Assembly (NCBI RefSeq): GCF_009604425.1
Contig: NZ_WEGI01000020.1
Location: 1-64,000 of the forward strand
DNA from: Nocardia aurantia
GTDB lineage: Bacteria; Actinomycetota; Actinomycetes; Mycobacteriales; Mycobacteriaceae
Reading direction: 5' to 3'
Length of the DNA stretch: 64,000 bases
The notes under the pieces are model-generated. The model had not been told where the DNA came from. It searched no databases and was given only the letters and a program-made list of their open reading frames with translations. Positions 45,506 through 54,375 of the stretch are shown in pieces; positions within the stretch are counted from its first letter, which is position 1; every line of letters starts with the position of its first letter. The position numbers and the translations under genes were made by a program.

Positions 45506-47251
45506 ATGGCACGACAGCTTGGGACCGTCTCGCGGCGGGCGTTATTGCGCGGGGCGGTAGCGGCAGGAATTTCGACAACGGGTGCGGTCGCGGCTCGTCC
45601 GATACGGGCGGCGGCGGATCCGGTGCAGCGGGTCGCGGTCTTCGGTGGTGGTGTCGCCGGTCTGACCGCCGCGCACGAATTGGCGGAGCGCGGTTTCGAG
45701 GTCACGCTCTACGAGCGGCGGGCCCTCGGCGGCAAGGCGCGCAGCATCGCGGTGCCCGGCAGCGGCCGCGACGGCCGCCCGGATCTACCGGGAGAGCACG
45801 GCTTCCGGTTCTTTCCCGGTTTCTATCGGCACATTCCGGACACCATGCGGCGAATCCCGTTCCCCGGCAACGCCAACGGGGTCTGGGACAATCTGGTCGC
45901 CGCCCCGGAGGCGCGGTTCGCGCGGACGGGCAGCGAGGACACCATCGTCCCGATGGGCCGGGCCGGAAAGCCGTGGGCCACCGTCGACGATTTCCGGCAG
46001 ACCGTCGGCTCGGTCATCTCGACCTCGATGCGGATACCGATGTCCGACGCGGCCTATTTCGCCAACCGCCTGCTGGTCTTCAACACCAGCTGCGACGCCC
46101 GCCGGTTCGGTGAGTGGGAGAACCTGGCCTGGCGCGACTTCGTCGGCGCCCGCGGCCGCTCGACCGAATTCCGAGTGTTGTTGTCGCGCACGCTGACCAC
46201 GCTGCTGGTGGCGGCCAAGGACGACCTGGCGAGCACCCGCACCATCGGCGCGATGGGGGAACAGTTCCTCGGCAATCCGCTGGAGATCGGCAACGACGGC
46301 CCGCTGGACCGGGTCCTGAACGGTCCGACCTCGGAGGCCTGGATCGACCCTTGGGTGGCGCGATTGCGCGATCTCGGCGTGCGTTTCGAGACCGCCGAGG
46401 TGCGCGGGCTCGATGTCGACGGCCACCGGATCAGCGGGGCCCGGCTCGCCGACGGCCGGTCCGTCGACGCCGATCATTACGTGCTGGCCGTGCCGGTGGA
46501 GGTCGCGCGCCACCTGTGGACGCCGGAAATCCTGGCGGTGCGGCCGGAACTGGCGGCCATGGACCGGCTGACCGTGGACTGGATGACCGGCATCCAGTTC
46601 TATCTGCGCCGTCCGGCCGCGATCGCGCGGGGCCACACCGCCTACATCGACTCGCCGTGGTCGCTCACTTCCATTGCGCAGAACCAGTTCTGGCCGCGGA
46701 CACCGCTGCCCGGCCGCGGTGACGGCAGCGTGCTGGACTGTCTGTCGGTGGACATCTCGAACTGGAACACGCCCGGCATCCTGTCCGGAAAAACGGCGAA
46801 ACAGTGCACGGCACAAGAGATCTCGCGGGAGGTATGGGCCCAGTTGCAGGCCCATCTGAAGGGTCACGCCGAACTGCGCGACGACGATCTGCACTCGTGG
46901 TTCCTGGATTCGGGTATCTCCTGGGACGCGGCGGGCAACAGCGCCAATGCCGATCCGCTGCTGATCAATACCGTCGGATCCTGGGCGGCCCGGCCGGTGA
47001 CCCACGGTGCGCTGGAAAACCTCTTCCTGGCAGGCGATTACGTGCGCACCGGGGTCGATCTGGCGACCATGGAGGGCGCCTGCGAAGCGGCCCGCACCGC
47101 AGTGAATGCACTGCTGGACGTGGCCGGCTCGAATGCCGAACGCTGCCGGGTGTTCTCGCTGTACCGGGCCGTGGAACTGGAACCGATGCGGCAGCTGGAC
47201 ACCGCGCGCTACGCCGCCGGGCAGCCGAACATGTTCGACGTTCCGGTGTAG
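45506..47251 (+). CDS. Tat-exported FAD-dependent amine-oxidase-like dehydrogenase
   Basis: About 581 residues from ATG 45506, which follows GTGGGAGGTCC. The N-terminus has a twin-arginine signal (SRRALLRGAVAAGISTTG), so the protein should be exported folded with cofactor. The FAD Rossmann motif is VAVFGGGVAGLTAAHELAER, followed by EVTLYERRALGGKA. The C-terminal NLFLAGDYVRTGVDLATMEG is the standard flavin-contacting end of the amine-oxidase/phytoene-desaturase superfamily. The closest general type is the hydroxysqualene dehydroxylase/desaturase group. Substrate is unknown; no carotenoid or hopanoid genes adjoin. A weak promoter-like TTGACT lies near 45449. Confidence 0.85.
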   Translation: MARQLGTVSRRALLRGAVAAGISTTGAVAARPIRAAADPVQRVAVFGGGVAGLTAAHELAERGFEVTLYERRALGGKARSIAVPGSGRDGRPDLPGEHGFRFFPGFYRHIPDTMRRIPFPGNANGVWDNLVAAPEARFARTGSEDTIVPMGRAGKPWATVDDFRQTVGSVISTSMRIPMSDAAYFANRLLVFNTSCDARRFGEWENLAWRDFVGARGRSTEFRVLLSRTLTTLLVAAKDDLASTRTIGAMGEQFLGNPLEIGNDGPLDRVLNGPTSEAWIDPWVARLRDLGVRFETAEVRGLDVDGHRISGARLADGRSVDADHYVLAVPVEVARHLWTPEILAVRPELAAMDRLTVDWMTGIQFYLRRPAAIARGHTAYIDSPWSLTSIAQNQFWPRTPLPGRGDGSVLDCLSVDISNWNTPGILSGKTAKQCTAQEISREVWAQLQAHLKGHAELRDDDLHSWFLDSGISWDAAGNSANADPLLINTVGSWAARPVTHGALENLFLAGDYVRTGVDLATMEGACEAARTAVNALLDVAGSNAERCRVFSLYRAVELEPMRQLDTARYAAGQPNMFDVPV

Positions 47252-47311
47252 ACCGGTGGGATCCCCCACAAATCGCTGGTATCGGCGCCGGATCGGCAGT
47301 TCAATCGATAC

Positions 47312-47935
47312 ATGAGCGAAATCACCGGCCCGGCGGAACTACGCGAACTGCTCGGGCCGGTGATGCCGCGAGCCGCCGCCAAGGAACGACCCGCGCTGCA
47401 TCCACGCGACCGGCAGTGGATCGCCACGTCGCCGTTCATCGTGCTGGCCACGAGCGACGCCGAGGGCAACTGCGACGCCTCGCCGAAGGGCGATCCGGCC
47501 GGCTTCGTGCACGTGCTCGACGACCACACGATCGCCATCCCGGAACGACCCGGTAACCGGCGCGCCGACGGCTATCTGAACATTCTGTCGAACCCGCACG
47601 TGGGTGTGATCTTCCTCATCCCGGGCCGCAACGAGACCCTGCGGATCAACGGCCGCGCCCGGCTGCTGCGGGACGCGCCCTACTTCGACGACATGGTGGT
47701 CAAGGGCCACCGGCCGATCCTGGCCGTCGAGGTCGAGATCGAGACCATCTTCTTCCACTGCGCCAAGGCGTTCCTGCGCAGCAGCCTGTGGCAGCCGTCG
47801 CGCTGGCCGGAGGACACCCTGCCCGGCCCCGCGGGCCTGGCCAAGGAGGTGCAGGCCGGAATCACCGAATCGCTGGCGGAACTCGAACGGCACTACGCGC
47901 CGGAGAATTACGAGAAATTGCTCTACCGAGGGTGA
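47312..47935 (+). CDS. PPOX-class FMN-binding protein
   Basis: A 207-residue split-barrel flavoprotein of the pyridoxamine 5'-phosphate-oxidase-like superfamily. Characteristic strands are WIATSPFIVLATSDAEGNCD, ASPKGDPAGFVHVLDDHTIA and NPHVGVIFLIPGRNETLRIN; the late FFHCAKAFLRSSLW also belongs to this subgroup (MSMEG_1061-like). Such proteins bind FMN or F420 and reduce small molecules. The gene lies 60 nt after the FAD oxidoreductase in the same direction and could share its transcript. ATG at 47312 is the only reasonable start. Confidence 0.85.
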   Translation: MSEITGPAELRELLGPVMPRAAAKERPALHPRDRQWIATSPFIVLATSDAEGNCDASPKGDPAGFVHVLDDHTIAIPERPGNRRADGYLNILSNPHVGVIFLIPGRNETLRINGRARLLRDAPYFDDMVVKGHRPILAVEVEIETIFFHCAKAFLRSSLWQPSRWPEDTLPGPAGLAKEVQAGITESLAELERHYAPENYEKLLYRG

Positions 47936-48071
47936 TCGCCGCCGGCGACGCGGCAGCCGATCATCCGGCCGCCGCCGGCTCGTGATCGCCCGTACCCGGC
48001 GGGCCCGGCCCGTGCCACACCGGCGGCCCCTGAGTACGGCGTGCGGCCGCGGCTGCCAATACACTCGCGTG

Positions 48072-49313
48072 GTGGCAGACATCTCGGTACGCGGACGGCT
48101 GGCGCTGCAGGCGGCGGCGACCGCGTCCTGGGCCTCGCAACGCGCGGGCCGGGGCAAGGGTTCGATGATCGGCGGCCTGATCGCGCTGCTGATCGATCCG
48201 TCGATCATGACGCAGCTCGGCCGCGGCCGGCGCACGGTGCTGATCACGGGCACCAACGGCAAGTCGACCACCACCCGGATGACCGCCGCCGCGCTCGGCA
48301 CGCTCGGCCCCGTCGCCTCCCAGGCCGACGGCGCCAACATGGACGCCGGGATCGTCGCCGCCCTCGACGCCCGCCGCGCCGCGCCGCTGGCCGCCATCGA
48401 GGTCGACGAACTGCACCTGCCGCACGTCGCCGACGCGCTGAACCCCGCGGCCGTGGTGCTGCTGAACCTGAGCCGCGACCAGCTGGACCGGGTCGGCGAG
48501 ATCAACATGATCGAGCGGAAACTGCGCGCCGGCATGGCCCGGCATCCCGACGCCGTGCTGATCGCCAACTGTGACGACGTGCTGGTCACCTCCATCGCCT
48601 ACGACCATCCGAACGTGGTCTGGGTGTCGGCCGGCAGCGGCTGGTCGGTGGACGCCACCAGTTGCCCGCGTTCCGGTGAGCCGATCGTCTGGGAGGGCGA
48701 GCACTGGCGCAGCACCGGCGCGGATTTCCATCGGCCCGAGCCGGACTGGTGGGTCGACGAGGAACATCTGTACGGGCCGGACGGCGTGAAACTGCCGCTG
48801 CACCTTGCCCTTCCGGGCCGCGCCAACCGCGGCAACGCCGCCCAGGCGGTGGCCGCCGCGGTGGCGCTCGGCGTGCCGGCGGCCACCGCGGTGGACGCCG
48901 CGGCCACCGTGCGCGAGATCGCCGGCCGTTACCGCACCGTGCAGGTCGGTGTGCACAACGCCCGCCTGTTGCTGGCCAAGAATCCGGCCGGTTGGCAGGA
49001 GGCGCTGTCGATGATCGACTCGGCCGCAACGGGACTGGTGATCGCGGTGAACGGCCAGGTGCCCGACGGCGAGGATCTGTCCTGGTTGTGGGACGTGCGG
49101 TTCGAACATTTCGAGGGCACCCAGGTGGTGGCCGCCGGGGAACGCGCCACCGATCTGGCGGTGCGCCTCACCTATGCCGGGGTGGAACACACCACGGTGC
49201 CGGATCCGTTGCACGCCATAGCCTCCTGTCCCCCCGGCCGGGTCGAGGTGCTGGCCAACTACACGGCGTTCCGGGATCTGAACCGCGATCTGGAAGGGGT
49301 CGTGACCGCATGA
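48072..49313 (+). CDS. murT: Lipid II isoglutaminyl synthase, MurT subunit
   Basis: A 413-residue Mur-ligase-like protein that, with GatD, amidates the alpha-carboxyl of D-glutamate in lipid II using glutamine and ATP. GTG at 48072 (VADISVRGRLALQ) gives exactly the length I recall for Rv3712. The ATP site is LITGTNGKSTTTRM, and central-domain landmarks are SRDQLDRVGEINMIERKL and GRANRGNAAQAVAAAVALG. Unlike the staphylococcal and pneumococcal enzymes, the region around TSCPRSGEPIVWEG lacks the four-cysteine zinc ribbon; only one cysteine remains. The stop overlaps the gatD start by ATGA, so the subunits are coupled. Confidence 0.93.
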   Translation: MADISVRGRLALQAAATASWASQRAGRGKGSMIGGLIALLIDPSIMTQLGRGRRTVLITGTNGKSTTTRMTAAALGTLGPVASQADGANMDAGIVAALDARRAAPLAAIEVDELHLPHVADALNPAAVVLLNLSRDQLDRVGEINMIERKLRAGMARHPDAVLIANCDDVLVTSIAYDHPNVVWVSAGSGWSVDATSCPRSGEPIVWEGEHWRSTGADFHRPEPDWWVDEEHLYGPDGVKLPLHLALPGRANRGNAAQAVAAAVALGVPAATAVDAAATVREIAGRYRTVQVGVHNARLLLAKNPAGWQEALSMIDSAATGLVIAVNGQVPDGEDLSWLWDVRFEHFEGTQVVAAGERATDLAVRLTYAGVEHTTVPDPLHAIASCPPGRVEVLANYTAFRDLNRDLEGVVTA

Positions 49314-50020
49314 GCGAGTCCACGGTCCGGATCGGGCTGGTCCTGCCCGATGTGATGGGTACCTACGGCGACGGCGGCAACGCCCTGGTGCTGCGGCAGC
49401 GACTGCGGATGCGCGGCCACGACGCCGAGATCGTCGAGATCTCGCTGAACGACCCGGTTCCCGCGTCGCTGGACCTGTACACCCTGGGGGGAGCCGAGGA
49501 TTCGGCCCAGCGGCTGGCCACCCGCCATCTGCAGCGTTACCCCGGTCTGCAGGAGGCCGCCGCGAAAGGTGTTCCGGTACTGGCGATCTGCGCCGCCATC
49601 CAGGTGCTCGGCCACTGGTACGAGACCTCCGGCGGCGAGCGGGTCGACGGCGTGGGCCTGTTCGACGTCACCACCTCCCCGCAGAAGGTCCGGGCGATCG
49701 GCGAGGTCGCCACCACCCCGCTGCTGCCCGGACTCTCGCAGCCGCTCACCGGCTTCGAGAACCACCGTGGCGGAACGAAACTCGGCGGCGACGCCCGTGG
49801 CCTGGCCAGGGTGACCCGCGGCGTCGGCAACGGCGTGGGCGACGGCCTCGAGGGCGTCGTACAGGGCTCGGTGTACGGCACCTACATGCACGGCCCCGTG
49901 CTGGCCCGCAATCCCGAACTGGCGGACCACCTCCTGGCCCGCGCCCTCGGCGTCGACACCCTGCCGGCCCTGGACCTGCCCGAGGTCGACCGGCTCCGCC
50001 GCGAGCGCCTGCGCGCCTGA
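49310..50020 (+). CDS. gatD: Lipid II isoglutaminyl synthase, GatD subunit
   Basis: A 236-residue class-I glutamine amidotransferase of the CobB/CobQ type. It releases ammonia from glutamine for MurT. The nucleophile is Cys94 in VPVLAICAAIQVLGH and the catalytic histidine is His194 in YGTYMHGPVLARNP, numbering close to Cys94/His189 of the S. aureus enzyme. ATG overlaps the murT stop. Cytoplasmic. It acts on lipid II before export, and amidation is needed for efficient cross-linking in mycobacteria. Confidence 0.94.
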   Translation: MSESTVRIGLVLPDVMGTYGDGGNALVLRQRLRMRGHDAEIVEISLNDPVPASLDLYTLGGAEDSAQRLATRHLQRYPGLQEAAAKGVPVLAICAAIQVLGHWYETSGGERVDGVGLFDVTTSPQKVRAIGEVATTPLLPGLSQPLTGFENHRGGTKLGGDARGLARVTRGVGNGVGDGLEGVVQGSVYGTYMHGPVLARNPELADHLLARALGVDTLPALDLPEVDRLRRERLRA

Positions 50021-50566
50021 GTCCTGGCGAAGCCCCGGCCGCGACAGTGGCCGTCGGCGACGCCCGGGGCACGGGTGCGACCGGCCCGCGTGGTCGAACC
50101 CGCGCGGTCGAGCCGGGTACCTTTCACGATTCGGGTCGCTACCCGAAGTTCCTCTGGCGCACGGGCATTGCGCTCGTGGTGGCCGCGAAAGCGGCGTTGC
50201 CGCTGCTGCCGGACGCTCCGGCATCCCCCGTCGGCATCGGCGTGACCGGCGTCCGGTGGGCAGCGGAAGCTCGTACCGCGCGGCGGACGGCCTGTTCCGG
50301 TGGGCGGATGGGCAGCACGTCCGCCGGCGGTGGGCGATCGCGGTGCGTGGCCGTCCGTACGGGGCTCGCGCTGTGGCGCAACCCGCGGCGCGGGCACTCA
50401 CAGGCGGATTGTGAGATGACACATATCGGCGAGGTCGGCCCTGCTCGAAGCCCCTACCTGGGTCGATGACAGCACCGTGGCCGCCGGAGGTGATCGCCGA
50501 TTCTGTTGAGACCGGCGGCCGGACCCGGTAGTCTCGCGCGCGGCCACGCGATGAGGGAGGGGCCGA
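50021..50566. other. 546-bp interval without a confident gene
   Basis: The stretch after gatD is GC-rich and holds several short frames on both strands, the longest 140 codons on the plus strand (50047-50469). These have composition-driven Arg/Ala/Gly-rich translations, no good ribosome binding sites and no recognisable motif, so none is called. A good promoter-like pair lies at its right end. Confidence 0.45.
50506..50534 (+). promoter_or_regulatory. Candidate promoter of the cholesterol-oxidase-like gene
   Basis: TTGAGA (50506-50511) and TAGTCT (50529-50534) are separated by an ideal 17 bp. Transcription would begin near 50541, about 26 bases before the TTG start codon. Confidence 0.5.
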
Positions 50567-52186
50567 TTGCGCAGACGTGATTTTCTGCGAGCAGCCGCCG
50601 CTGCGGCGTTCTCCGGTGCCGCCGCGGGGTGGGGTGGCGCCGGTGTCGCGAGCGCGGATCCCAACTGGGTCAGCCTGTTTCGCACGTGGGTCCCGGAAAT
50701 CTTTGTGCCTTTGGCGGATCCGCCGGAGCATTCGGAGGCGATCGTGGTCGGCTCCGGCTTCGGGGCGGCCGTCACGGCGCTGCGGCTGGCCGAGGCGGGG
50801 GTGACCAACACGGTGCTGGAGCGGGGTTCGCGGTGGCCCAACGATCCCTGGCGGGAGATCTTCACCGGTGACGATCTGCCCGACGGTCGCGGCTTCTGGC
50901 ATCGCACCTCGTTCACCGGAGTTACCAAGGTGCCCATGCAATTCGCCGATTTCGGCGGCGTGCTGGATATCACGGAATTGCCGGGTGTCGACGTGTGGCG
51001 CGGCGCCGCGGTCGGCGGTGGATCGGTCGTTTTCACCGGCGCGATGATCGCGCCCGAGCGGCGATTCTTCGACGAGATATTCCGGGGCACAGTCGATTAC
51101 GGTGAAATGGACAGCGTCTGGTATCCGCGGGTGCGGCAGATGTTGCGATTGAGTCCGATGCCGGCGGATATCTACGCCTCGGGTCCGTTCACCCACTCGC
51201 GGGTCTGGGACGATCAGGTGCGCAAGGCCGGATATCGTTCCGTGCCCAACGACTCCATTTTCGACTGGGATGTCCTGCGCGCCGAATTAGGTGGCACCAC
51301 AAGGACTTCCGCGACGGTGGCGCGGAGTAATCTGGGTAATTCCAACGGCGCCAAATTCGACCTCAACCAGAATTATCTGCGGTACGCGCAGGACACCGGA
51401 CGCTCGGCGGTGTACCCGGGTCACCGGGTCGACACCATCGCGCAGGAACCGGGCGGCCGTTTCGTCGTCACCGTCACCAAACTCGACCCGACCGGCGCCG
51501 TGCTCGGCACTCGCACGCTCACCTGTGACCGGTTGTTCCTCGGCGCGGGCTCCCTCGGCACCTCCGAGTTGCTGGTGCGGGCGCAGGCCACCGGAACCCT
51601 GCCGAATCTCAACGAGCACGTGGGCGACGGCTGGGGCACCAACGGTGACGTCGTGCTGGCGCGTGGCGAGAGCACGCTGTCCGGGCTCGGGCAGGGGGTG
51701 CCCAGCGCGAGCCGGATCGCCGACGAATCCGGTCCACCCTTGAGCCTCGAAAGCTGGTACATCCCCGGCATTCCGGTGGAGACGGGCGCGCTGGCCTCAC
51801 TCGGCATGGTGCTCGACTCGACCCGGGCGCGCTTCACCTTCGACCGCGCCCGCAACGCGGCGACGCTGAACTGGCCCAAGAGTGCGCAGGCCGCGGTCGC
51901 CGACGCCTGCCGTCACGTCGACCATCACATCGCCGAGCGCGCGGGCGCCGTACTGGACTACCAGCCGCTGGGCTACGACGCCAACGCCGTGTTCACCGCG
52001 CATCCGCTCGGCGGCGCCGTGCTGGGGCAGGTCACCGACGGCAACGGCCGGGTCCTCGGACATCCGGGGCTGTACGTGATGGACGGCGCGGCGATCCCGG
52101 GCAGCACCGGCACCGTGAACCCGTCGCTGACGATCACCGCGCTGGCCGAACGCAATATCGCGGCCATCGTGGCCGCAGGTCACTGA
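50567..52186 (+). CDS. Cholesterol-oxidase-like GMC oxidoreductase (Tat-exported)
   Basis: A 539-residue flavoprotein resembling secreted class-I cholesterol oxidases, which oxidise the 3-beta-hydroxyl of sterols and isomerise the double bond. It starts at TTG, supported by GAGGGAGGGG and the immediate Tat signal MRRRDFLRAAAAAAFSGAA, cleaved near ASADP. The FAD motif is IVVGSGFGAAVTALRLAEAG. Active-site counterparts are the glutamate near VVLARGESTLSG, histidine in FTAHPLGGAVLG and asparagine in TGTVNPSLTITALAERN. Other GMC alcohol oxidases are possible. It stands alone apart from acyl-CoA dehydrogenases 25 kb away. The 3' end is duplicated downstream. Confidence 0.85.
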   Translation: MRRRDFLRAAAAAAFSGAAAGWGGAGVASADPNWVSLFRTWVPEIFVPLADPPEHSEAIVVGSGFGAAVTALRLAEAGVTNTVLERGSRWPNDPWREIFTGDDLPDGRGFWHRTSFTGVTKVPMQFADFGGVLDITELPGVDVWRGAAVGGGSVVFTGAMIAPERRFFDEIFRGTVDYGEMDSVWYPRVRQMLRLSPMPADIYASGPFTHSRVWDDQVRKAGYRSVPNDSIFDWDVLRAELGGTTRTSATVARSNLGNSNGAKFDLNQNYLRYAQDTGRSAVYPGHRVDTIAQEPGGRFVVTVTKLDPTGAVLGTRTLTCDRLFLGAGSLGTSELLVRAQATGTLPNLNEHVGDGWGTNGDVVLARGESTLSGLGQGVPSASRIADESGPPLSLESWYIPGIPVETGALASLGMVLDSTRARFTFDRARNAATLNWPKSAQAAVADACRHVDHHIAERAGAVLDYQPLGYDANAVFTAHPLGGAVLGQVTDGNGRVLGHPGLYVMDGAAIPGSTGTVNPSLTITALAERNIAAIVAAGH

Positions 52187-52229
52187 GTCCTGTCGTGACC
52201 GCAGGTCACTGAGTCCGGCCGCAGGTCAC
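52173..52229 (+). repeat. Partial triplication at the 3' end of the cholesterol-oxidase-like gene
   Basis: CCGCAGGTCACTGAGTCC, which includes the stop codon (52173-52190), recurs exactly at 52199-52216, and CCGCAGGTCAC recurs at 52219-52229. The copies outside the gene carry no coding role and look like recent short duplications. Confidence 0.75.
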
Positions 52230-52310
52230 AGGGCCCGACCGGCCGCGGGCCCTGTCCAGGCGCGTCGCCGGGCACTACTGTCGGCGCAACAGTTCGAGGA
52301 AGGCATCGTC

Positions 52311-53117
52311 GTGTCGCAGTTGAGCGCGCCCACCGGAACACCGGCAGCGATGGCGGTCCGCCAGGTGCGGCTGGACCCGGAGTTCTGGGTGGATCTGGTG
52401 ATGGTGCTGCTCGCCGCGGCCGCCGTGACGGGGCTCGGGTGGATCCACTTCCAGCCGGTCGCGCCGCGGACCGCCCGCCTGGTGACCGACGCCGACTACG
52501 CGCTGTGCGGCGTCTTCGCCCTGGAGTTCCTGTGGCGGTGGCGATTCGCGGGCTGGACCCTGGCGTACCTGCTGGGGCACTGGTACGACGTGGTCGGCAT
52601 GGTGCCGGTGACGAACGTCTACGTCCGCGCGTTCCGGCTGCTGCGACTGTTCGCGCTCGGCCTGCGCCTGGCCCGCGCCGCCGAGCAGGTGTTCGGCGAC
52701 CGGGTCGCGATGGTGGTGCTGAATCGGTTCTTCGGCGCCATCGTCGACACGGTCAAGCGGCCGGTCACCATCGCGGTGCTGGAGGAGGTCGCCGAGGTGA
52801 TGCGCACCGGTCAGTACACCCGCAACCTCGCCTCCGCGCTGGAGGAGAACCGCGCCGAACTCGACGGCCTGGTCCTCGAATTGATTCGCAACGATCCACA
52901 GGTCGGCCGGGTGAAGTACCTGCCCTTCCACGAGGACATCATCCGCGCGATCACCGACACCAGCTTCCGAATCCTGATGCAGGCCCTCGCGGATCCCCGC
53001 GTCGACGAGTTGATCGGCGACGTGCTGCGGGAGAACGTGCAGCAGATGCGGCGGTCCGTAATGGACGGGGTGCGGGTCGAGGAGTCCGAGGATCACCGGG
53101 CCGCCCGGCGGCCGTGA
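52311..53117 (+). CDS. Voltage-sensor-like ion transport protein without an evident pore
   Basis: A 268-residue membrane protein starting at GTG behind CGAGGAAGG. It has four helices: S1 FWVDLVMVLLAAAAVTGLG, S2 YALCGVFALEFLWRWRF, S3 YLLGHWYDVVGMVPVTN, and an arginine-bearing S4-like helix RAFRLLRLFALGLRLARA. After S4 there is no second pair of hydrophobic helices or selectivity filter; instead about 130 soluble residues follow (VEEVAEVM-like and LPFHEDIIRAITDTSF). This resembles the voltage-sensor part of Ion_trans proteins. It could be a voltage-sensing or proton-conducting protein, or a subunit of an unknown channel. It is convergent with ltrA. Confidence 0.72.
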   Translation: MSQLSAPTGTPAAMAVRQVRLDPEFWVDLVMVLLAAAAVTGLGWIHFQPVAPRTARLVTDADYALCGVFALEFLWRWRFAGWTLAYLLGHWYDVVGMVPVTNVYVRAFRLLRLFALGLRLARAAEQVFGDRVAMVVLNRFFGAIVDTVKRPVTIAVLEEVAEVMRTGQYTRNLASALEENRAELDGLVLELIRNDPQVGRVKYLPFHEDIIRAITDTSFRILMQALADPRVDELIGDVLRENVQQMRRSVMDGVRVEESEDHRAARRP

Positions 53118-53127
53118 CCGGCGCGGT

Positions 53128-54333
53128 TCACTCCGCGTGCCGGACGGCGTCGCGCGGCTGCGCGTAACGCACGGTCTCCCAGGCGATCAGACCCGCCAGC
53201 ACCGCGCACAGCAGTCCGAGCGCGGCGATCGCGGGCATACCGACCGCCGCCGGCAGCAGCGCGATCAGCACCCCGGCCGCCAGCACCCGCGGCCACAGCA
53301 CCACCCGGGTGGCGTAGTGCCGGAACCCGACCAGCCCGAGCAGGTAGACCGCCACCCCGCCGTACAGCGCGTACAGCGGGACGGCCGGCAGCGCCTCGTG
53401 GATGGTGTGCCCCTCGGTGCCGCCCAGTTGGTGCAGCAACTTCTTCAGGCCCAGCGCCAGCCCGGCGATCCCGGCCACCATCGGAAAGTGCCAGTAGGTG
53501 TAGCAGTTCCGCGCGATCTGCGCCCGCCGCTCGCCGCGCTCCCGTTTCAGTACGCGCTCGACGACCTTCGCGGCCACATCGAAGTACGCCCACCACAGCA
53601 GGCCGGAGACGGCCAGCCCGAGCAGGGCGCCCACCACGATCGGGCCGGAGATCGACAGTCCCGCGACGCCCACGCCGATCGAGACGATCGACTCACCGAG
53701 GGCGATGATCACCACCAGCCCGTGCCGTTCGGCGAAGTGCCCGGCGGAGTTCAGTCGCCAGCCGTTGCCCGCGAACAACGTCCACAACATGTCACCGGCG
53801 ACGGCCACGATCCACAACCAGACCTGCGCCGTCCCCGTGGTGGTTCCCGCGACGATCAGCAGGCTGGTGCCGATCGTGATCGACCCGGCCGCCCAGCGCA
53901 CCACCTGCGCGCGCAACTGGCGGTCGTGGCTGCTCGCCAGCCAGAACATGCCGAGATGGATCAGCCGGACGACGAGGTAACCCACCGCGAACACCAGCGG
54001 TCCGTGCCAGCCGCCGGGCTGGCTGTGGAACGCCTCGGGGATGGTGAGCGCGATGATCAGCCCGGCGCCCGTGGCCGCGAACATGGCCACCCGGGCCAGG
54101 CCCTCGTCGGCCTGCACCACGTTGCCGAGCCAGGCGTAGCTGATCCACACCCACCACATCACGGCCAGAACCAGGAAGGCGCGCAACAGGTTCAGCACGC
54201 TGGACTCGTGTGCGGCGAGGTCGGTCACCTGCGTGAACGCGAACACCATCACCAGATCGAAGAACAGTTCGAGCTGGGTCACCGAGGCGTCCTCGGCGGT
54301 GGGCCGCAACCGCGTCGGCAGGGCATCGGTCAT
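53128..54333 (-). CDS. ltrA: LtrA-family low-temperature-requirement membrane protein
   Basis: A protein of about 401 residues with ATG at 54333 (MTDALPTRLRPTAEDASV); an upstream start nine codons away is less convincing. The signature ELFFDLVMVFAFTQVTDLAAHE begins the first helix, and around 11-12 membrane segments follow, with SAGHFAERHGLVVIIALGES as the conserved central motif. First described in Listeria as needed for growth at low temperature; its biochemical activity is unknown. The SRPBCC gene starts upstream on the same strand, 42 nt away, so the two might share a transcript. Confidence 0.88.
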   Translation of the reverse strand: MTDALPTRLRPTAEDASVTQLELFFDLVMVFAFTQVTDLAAHESSVLNLLRAFLVLAVMWWVWISYAWLGNVVQADEGLARVAMFAATGAGLIIALTIPEAFHSQPGGWHGPLVFAVGYLVVRLIHLGMFWLASSHDRQLRAQVVRWAAGSITIGTSLLIVAGTTTGTAQVWLWIVAVAGDMLWTLFAGNGWRLNSAGHFAERHGLVVIIALGESIVSIGVGVAGLSISGPIVVGALLGLAVSGLLWWAYFDVAAKVVERVLKRERGERRAQIARNCYTYWHFPMVAGIAGLALGLKKLLHQLGGTEGHTIHEALPAVPLYALYGGVAVYLLGLVGFRHYATRVVLWPRVLAAGVLIALLPAAVGMPAIAALGLLCAVLAGLIAWETVRYAQPRDAVRHAE

Positions 54334-54375
54334 GGGGACATCGTGGCACGGCGCGGCCACCGCTCCGCGCCGGAC

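Noticed and set aside
50047..50469. A 140-codon plus-strand frame after gatD
   Set aside because: No ribosome binding site, no recognisable motif and Arg/Gly/Ala-rich composition typical of chance frames in GC-rich DNA.
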